A stretch of 64,000 nt of DNA, taken from contig NZ_RCZA01000010.1 of assembly GCF_006438925.1 (NCBI RefSeq), positions 206,953 to 270,952 of the forward strand. The letters run 5' to 3'. The notes under the pieces are model-generated. The model was not told the DNA's origin. It saw nothing but the letters and a program-made list of their open reading frames with translations, and did no database searches. The translations under genes were made by a program, and so were the position numbers. Positions 59,708 through 64,000 of the stretch are shown piece by piece. This DNA comes from Pseudomonas mandelii (GTDB lineage: Bacteria; Pseudomonadota; Gammaproteobacteria; Pseudomonadales; Pseudomonadaceae). Every line of letters starts with the position of its first letter. Within the stretch, counting starts at the first letter, position 1.

Positions 59708-61198
59708 ATGACAAACACTCGCAGCGACTGGGAGCAACGCTTCCAGTCCTTAACACTAGAAGGCCGCGCATTCATCGACGGTCAATACTGCCCGGCACTC
59801 AGCGGCGACACCTTTGAATGCATGAGCCCGGTCGACGGTCGTTTCCTGACCAACGTCGCCAGCACCGACGAAGCCGACGCCAATGCGGCGGTCGCCGTCG
59901 CACGCCGCACCTTCGAATCCGGCATCTGGGCGCGATTGGCACCCGCAGAACGCAAGCGCATCCTGATCCGCTTCGCCGACCTGATCCTGGCCAACCAGGA
60001 AGAACTCGCCCTGCTCGAAACCCTCGACATGGGCAAGCCGATCAACGACTCGATGAACATCGACATTCCAGCGACCGCCAACGCGATCCGCTGGAGCGCC
60101 GAAGCCATCGACAAGATCTACGACGAAGTCGCCGCCACACCCCACGACCAACTCGGCCTCATCACCCGCGAACCTGCCGGTGTGGTCGCCGCCATCGTGC
60201 CGTGGAACTTCCCGTTGATCATGGCCAGCTGGAAGTTCGCCCCAGCCCTCGCGGCCGGTAACTCGTTCATCCTCAAGCCTTCGGAAAAGTCGCCACTGAC
60301 CGCCATCCGCATCGCCCAACTGGCGCTGGAAGCGGGTATCCCGAAAGGCGTGTTCAACGTCCTGCCGGGCTACGGTCACACCGTCGGCAAGGCGCTGGCG
60401 TTGCACATGGACGTCGACGTGCTGGTCTTCACCGGCTCGACCGCGATTGCCAAGCAACTGCTGATCTACTCCGGCCAAAGCAACATGAAACGCGTCTGGC
60501 TCGAAGCAGGGGGGAAGAGCCCGAACGTGGTGTTCGCCGACGCGCCGGACTTGCGCGCGGCAGCACAAGCGGCGGCCGGTGCGATTGCTTTCAACCAGGG
60601 CGAAGTCTGCACCGCCGGTTCACGCTTGCTGGTGGAACGTTCGATTCGCGAGCAGTTCATTCCGCTGCTGGTGGAAGCGCTGCAAGCCTGGAAACCGGGG
60701 CATGCCCTCGATCCGGAAACCACCGTCGGCGCGGTCGTCGATCAGCGTCAACTGGACAACGTTCTGCGCTACATCCAGGTCGGCAAAGACCAGGGCGCGC
60801 AACTGATCGCGGGCGGCAGCCGCACCCTCGAAGCCACCGGTGGCCTGTACGTGGAACCGGCGATTTTCGACGGCGTGACCAACGCCATGACCATCGCCCG
60901 GGAAGAAATCTTCGGCCCGGTGCTGTCGCTGATCACCTTCGACACCGAGGAAGAAGCGCTGGCCATCGCCAACGACAGCATCTTCGGCCTGGCCGCAGGC
61001 GTGTGGACCAGCAACCTCAGCAAGGCTCACACCTTCGCGCGCGGCTTGCGCGCCGGCAGCGTCTGGGTCAACCAGTACGACGGCGGCGACATGACCGCGC
61101 CGTTCGGCGGGTACAAGCAGTCGGGTAACGGTCGGGACAAATCGCTGCACGCGTTCGACAAATACACCGAACTCAAAGCGACCTGGATCAAGCTCTAA
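59708..61198 (+). CDS. puuC: Gamma-glutamyl-gamma-aminobutyraldehyde dehydrogenase
   Basis: Oxidises the aldehyde made by the PuuB-type oxidase. The 496-residue ALDH has VPWNFPLIMASWK, FTGSTAIAKQLL, the catalytic Glu266 in WLEAGGKSPNVVF and the nucleophile Cys301 in NQGEVCTAGSR. It sits between puuA and puuB on the same strand, matching P. aeruginosa PauC/KauB, which have broad aminoaldehyde specificity. It starts 47 bp after the hairpin repeat. Confidence 0.92.
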   Translation: MTNTRSDWEQRFQSLTLEGRAFIDGQYCPALSGDTFECMSPVDGRFLTNVASTDEADANAAVAVARRTFESGIWARLAPAERKRILIRFADLILANQEELALLETLDMGKPINDSMNIDIPATANAIRWSAEAIDKIYDEVAATPHDQLGLITREPAGVVAAIVPWNFPLIMASWKFAPALAAGNSFILKPSEKSPLTAIRIAQLALEAGIPKGVFNVLPGYGHTVGKALALHMDVDVLVFTGSTAIAKQLLIYSGQSNMKRVWLEAGGKSPNVVFADAPDLRAAAQAAAGAIAFNQGEVCTAGSRLLVERSIREQFIPLLVEALQAWKPGHALDPETTVGAVVDQRQLDNVLRYIQVGKDQGAQLIAGGSRTLEATGGLYVEPAIFDGVTNAMTIAREEIFGPVLSLITFDTEEEALAIANDSIFGLAAGVWTSNLSKAHTFARGLRAGSVWVNQYDGGDMTAPFGGYKQSGNGRDKSLHAFDKYTELKATWIKL

Positions 61199-61250
61199 CA
61201 CCTTTACAACGGCGGCCGCCGGCACATGCCAGCGGCCATCGGAGAAACCT

Positions 61251-62537
61251 ATGAAACAAACAACACATGTAAACAGCTACTACGCCGCCACCCGCAACTT
61301 CACCGGCGACTTCCCGGTGCTTGAAGAGCTGGTGGAATGCGACGTCTGCGTGATCGGCGCCGGCTACACCGGTTTGTCCTCGGCCCTGTTCCTCGCCGAA
61401 GCCGGCTACAGCGTGACCGTGCTCGAAGCCGCCAAAGTCGGTTTCGGCGCCAGCGGTCGCAACGGCGGTCAACTGGTCAACTCCTACAGCCGCGACGTCG
61501 ATGTCATCGAAGAACGCTACGGCGACAAGACTGCCGAAGTTCTCGGCAGCATGATTTTCGAAGGCGCCGACATCATCCGTCAGCGCATTCAGCACTACGA
61601 CATCCAGTGCGACTACCGCCCGGGTGGCATCTTCGCCGCGCTGAACAAAAAGCAACTCAAAGGCCTGGCCGAGCAGAAAAGCAGCTGGGAACGCTACGGC
61701 AACAAAAACCTGAAAATGCTCGACGCGGCTGACATCAAGCGCGAAGTGGGTTGCGACAACTACGTCGGCGGTCTGCTCGACATGCAGGGCGGCCACATCC
61801 ACCCGCTGAACCTGGCCCTCGGCGAAGCCTCGGCCATCATCGGCCTGGGCGGCAAGATCTACGAACAATCCGCGGCGGTGGAAATCACCTACGGCGAACC
61901 GATCACCGTGCGCACCGCCAAAGGCGTGGTCCGCGCCAAGTACCTGCTGATCGCCGGCAATGCCTACCTGCCGCAAGACCTCGACAACCGCGTGACCCGC
62001 AAAAGCATGCCGTGCGGCTCGCAAATCGTCGTCACCGAACCGTTGTCCGAAAAGGTTGCGCGCAGCCTGATCAAAAACAACTACTGCGTCGAAGACTGCA
62101 ACTACCTGCTCGACTACTACCGCCTCACCGCTGACAACCGCTTGCTGTACGGCGGCGGCGTGGTCTACGGCGCCCGCGAACCGGACGACATCGAACAACT
62201 GATCAAGCCGAAAATCCTCAAGACCTTCCCGCAACTGAAGGACGTGAAAATCGACTACCGCTGGACCGGCAACTTCCTGCTGACCATGTCACGCATGCCG
62301 CAATTCGGCCGCATCGAGAAAAACGCCTACTACATGCAAGGCTACAGCGGCCACGGCGTCACCTGCTCGCACCTGGCCGGCAAACTGATCTCGGAAATGA
62401 TCCGCGGCGACGCCGAACGCTTCGATGCATTCGCTTCGCTCCCGCACATGCCCATGCTCGGCGGCCGCACCTTCCAGGCCCCACTCACCGCCATGGGCGC
62501 CGCGTACTACGCGCTGCGCGATCGTTTCGGCATCTAA
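61251..62537 (+). CDS. puuB: Gamma-glutamylpolyamine oxidase (FAD)
   Basis: A flavin oxidase of 428 residues in the PuuB/PauB branch of the DAO family. The FAD fold is at residues 25-60 (CDVCVIGAGYTGLSSALFLAEAG), followed by VGFGASGRNGGQLVNSYSRD, a motif typical of the branch, and the C-terminal GYSGHGVTCSHLAGKLISEMI. It oxidises gamma-glutamylputrescine (or a longer homologue) to the aldehyde. It follows puuC by 52 bp with GGAGAAACC before the ATG. Confidence 0.93.
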   Translation: MKQTTHVNSYYAATRNFTGDFPVLEELVECDVCVIGAGYTGLSSALFLAEAGYSVTVLEAAKVGFGASGRNGGQLVNSYSRDVDVIEERYGDKTAEVLGSMIFEGADIIRQRIQHYDIQCDYRPGGIFAALNKKQLKGLAEQKSSWERYGNKNLKMLDAADIKREVGCDNYVGGLLDMQGGHIHPLNLALGEASAIIGLGGKIYEQSAAVEITYGEPITVRTAKGVVRAKYLLIAGNAYLPQDLDNRVTRKSMPCGSQIVVTEPLSEKVARSLIKNNYCVEDCNYLLDYYRLTADNRLLYGGGVVYGAREPDDIEQLIKPKILKTFPQLKDVKIDYRWTGNFLLTMSRMPQFGRIEKNAYYMQGYSGHGVTCSHLAGKLISEMIRGDAERFDAFASLPHMPMLGGRTFQAPLTAMGAAYYALRDRFGI

Positions 62538-62549
62538 GCGACACAATCC

Positions 62550-62718
62550 CTGTGGGAGCGGCGGTGCGGCGATCCGACTTGCTCGCGAAGACGGCTTAAC
62601 ATCCAACAATGATGTAGCTGACACACCGCCTTCGCGAGCAAGCCCGCTCCCACAGAGATCCATGGCATACACGACCAGGACACAAACTGTGGGAGCGAGC
62701 TTGCTCGCGATGAGGCCA
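62550..62718. repeat. TGTGGGAGCG repeats in tandem after puuB
   Basis: One full inverted element has outer arms CTGTGGGAGCG (62550-62560) and CGCTCCCACAG (62645-62655) and inner arms CTTGCTCGCGAAG (62578-62590) and CTTCGCGAGCAAG (62630-62642). A second half-element CTGTGGGAGCGAGCTTGCTC begins at 62688. The rest of the puuB-pauR gap (to 62965) holds no supported gene. Confidence 0.8.
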
Positions 62719-62965
62719 TACCAGTCACTATCAATCCCAACTGACCCACAGCAATCGCACCTCATTACTCACGACCAAACCACCCAACCTCAGGACAAAA
62801 CAACCTTTTTACCCAACCATTTATCGAACCTGCTGAGCAACACCACCAAACGTGATTTAATACCCGCCTTTCAAATTTCCGGGACAGGGAAGCGGTATCT
62901 TCGCGGCCAAAAGTCGCCCGCCATCCACCCCCATAACCCTTAAGTATTCTTCGCATAAGGCTGTC

Positions 62966-63514
62966 ATGGACACGGGCTCACGACTCAAACTAGTACGCGA
63001 AAGCTACAAACTCTCCCAGCGCGAGCTGGCCCGCCGTAGCGGCGTCACCAATGCCACCATCTCCCTGATCGAACAAAATCGCGTCAGTCCCTCCGTCAGC
63101 TCCCTGAAAAAACTGCTCGAAGGCATCCCTATGTCTTTGGCGGACTTCTTCACCTTCGACCAACCGCCGCGTGAGCACCAATACGTGTTTCGCGCCAATG
63201 AACAGCCGGATCTCGGGCGTCATGGGCTGCGGTTGCTGCTGATTGGCGCTTCGGTGCCGAGTCGGCAGATGCGGTTGTTGCGCGAGCAATACGCGCCTGG
63301 GGCGAGCTCGGGGGAAGAGCCGATTGTGCACTCGGAAGGGGAGGAGTGTGGGCTTGTTACCCGTGGCACTGTGGAGCTGACTGTTGATGGGCAGATTAGT
63401 GTGCTGAATGCCGGGGATGGGTATTACTTTCCGACGACGCTGCCACATCGGTTTCGGAATATTGGGGCGGATGAGGCGGAAATCATTAGCGCCAACACAC
63501 CGGCTAACTTCTGA
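62966..63514 (+). CDS. pauR: XRE-cupin transcriptional regulator of polyamine catabolism
   Basis: A 182-residue repressor with an N-terminal HTH_3 (RLKLVRESYKLSQRELARRSGVTNATISLIEQNRVSPSVSSLKKLL) and a C-terminal cupin_2 sensor with EEPIVHSEGEECGLVTRGTVEL and AGDGYYFPTTLPHRFRN. The layout is that of PuuR (E. coli) and PauR (Pseudomonas), which block polyamine genes until a polyamine binds. It lies at the end of the puu genes; likely targets are puuA and the divergent puuD. Confidence 0.9.
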   Translation: MDTGSRLKLVRESYKLSQRELARRSGVTNATISLIEQNRVSPSVSSLKKLLEGIPMSLADFFTFDQPPREHQYVFRANEQPDLGRHGLRLLLIGASVPSRQMRLLREQYAPGASSGEEPIVHSEGEECGLVTRGTVELTVDGQISVLNAGDGYYFPTTLPHRFRNIGADEAEIISANTPANF

Positions 63515-63865
63515 TATCAAAACGGACGCCAACCTGTAGCAGCTGCCGACGGCTGCGTCCGCGGCCAACACCACTGCCCAATGGAAACCGCGGCACAGGG
63601 TTTTTCAAAGTAAATGGACTTCACTTCATAACTGCACCACGCATCCGGCCCCTCGAACGGCTGCCAAGTGCCGACTACTGCCTGTCATGCCGGGCAGCAA
63701 TCGGCCCAGAGTGTGTAAAAACGTCAGATTGGGTTTTCTATCATCGACGCCAGGAGACCGTGCTCACGTTTCGCAAACTGATCAAGGTCACGACGCTTTC
63801 AGGAACAGTTAAAACAGCTCAGCAGCCTTTTAAAGTCATTTGGAAGGGGTAAAAAAGACCGGTTT
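63515..63865. other. Gene-free region with repeat half-element and IS boundary
   Basis: A half-element CTGTAGCAGCTGCCGACGGC begins at 63534. A short minus-strand frame (about 63517-63669) reads plausibly as protein (FEGPDAWCSYEVKSIYF) but has no start and is not supported as a gene. AGAGTGTGTAAAAACG near 63709 could be the terminal repeat of the insertion sequence that follows; this is a guess. Confidence 0.4.
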
Positions 63866-64000
63866 TTACGCCGTCAACGCTTTCATCAAGCCAGTGGTGC
63901 CGATGATTTTCATGACCCGTTTCAGGTTGTAGGCGAGCACGTTCAAGCTCATCTCGGCGCTCACCCCGTTAAGCTTTCGGGTCAAGAAATGCGTCGCACC
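63866..64000 (-). mobile_element. IS1182-type transposase, C-terminal end (continues outside window)
   Basis: The 44 residues visible before the TAA stop read HFLTRKLNGVSAEMSLNVLA followed by YNLKRVMKIIG, the conserved end of DDE transposases of the IS1182 group. The 5' part lies beyond position 64000, so it is unknown whether the element is intact. It lies 350 bp downstream of pauR, on the opposite strand. Confidence 0.8.

Noticed and set aside
63517..63669. Minus-strand frame with protein-like sequence next to the IS
   Set aside because: No start codon or ribosome site, and part of it lies in a repeat half-element; it could be a truncated gene but this is not shown.
1..64000. CRISPR arrays, tRNA or rRNA genes, prophage genes
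   Set aside because: No regularly spaced direct repeats, cloverleaf-like or rRNA-like sequences, or phage structural genes were seen on reading both strands.

Overview
The window reads as a chromosome segment of a Pseudomonas, most likely of the P. fluorescens group. This rests on the GC-rich codon use, a complete glc glycolate locus with a lactate/glycolate permease, a potFGHI-plus-puuABCD/pauR polyamine locus, a DUF2790 protein, and many copies of short inverted repeats typical of that group (arms starting TGTAGGAGCTG, TGTGGGAGCG or GTTCCCACGC). The strain cannot be fixed from sequence alone.

Layout. 1-8.7 kb holds small catabolic and detoxification genes: a glutamine-synthetase-like ligase, an aldehyde dehydrogenase and an iron alcohol dehydrogenase (cut by the window edge), then an AraC regulator divergent from an SDR, a VOC protein and a frameshifted oxidoreductase. 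9.2-17.6 kb holds a tripartite drug efflux operon (HlyD adaptor, DHA2 pump, NodT outer-membrane factor, aldo/keto reductase) divergent from a TetR regulator, then mug and a Tat-exported dienelactone hydrolase. 18.2-26.7 kb is a visibly less GC-rich, translationally coupled biosynthetic cluster (papF-papE-papD-papB-papA-papC plus an exporter). Its gene set matches what I recall of the P. fluorescens SBW25 route from chorismate through 4-aminophenylalanine to an aminobenzyl pyrazine. 26.8-36.8 kb holds glcB, glcG, glcF, glcE and glcD, divergent glcC with two palindromic operators, and lctP/glcA.

36.9-43.3 kb holds small hypothetical genes, a hexuronate-type MFS transporter, an exported cupin, a second DHA2 pump and its LysR regulator. 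43.7-49.4 kb is a five-gene operon that looks like a poorly described exopolysaccharide system. It has a cytoplasmic protein with three zinc ribbons and a degenerate GGDEF domain that keeps the c-di-GMP inhibitory-site motif, a GT2 synthase, a periplasmic TIM-barrel-like protein, an HlyD/Alg44-like adaptor and a nucleotide-sugar epimerase. Opposite its 3' end lie two tiny overlapping genes (30 and 86 residues). Their probable intrinsic terminator is embedded in the epimerase reading frame.

50-52.2 kb holds a lipoprotein, DUF1428, a small hypothetical gene and thpR. 52.5-63.5 kb is a polyamine uptake and gamma-glutamylation module: potG-potH-potI-potF, puuD, puuA, puuC, puuB and the XRE-cupin regulator pauR/puuR, with candidate operator repeats before puuA. 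The window ends in the 3' end of an IS1182-type transposase. No tRNA, rRNA or CRISPR array was seen.
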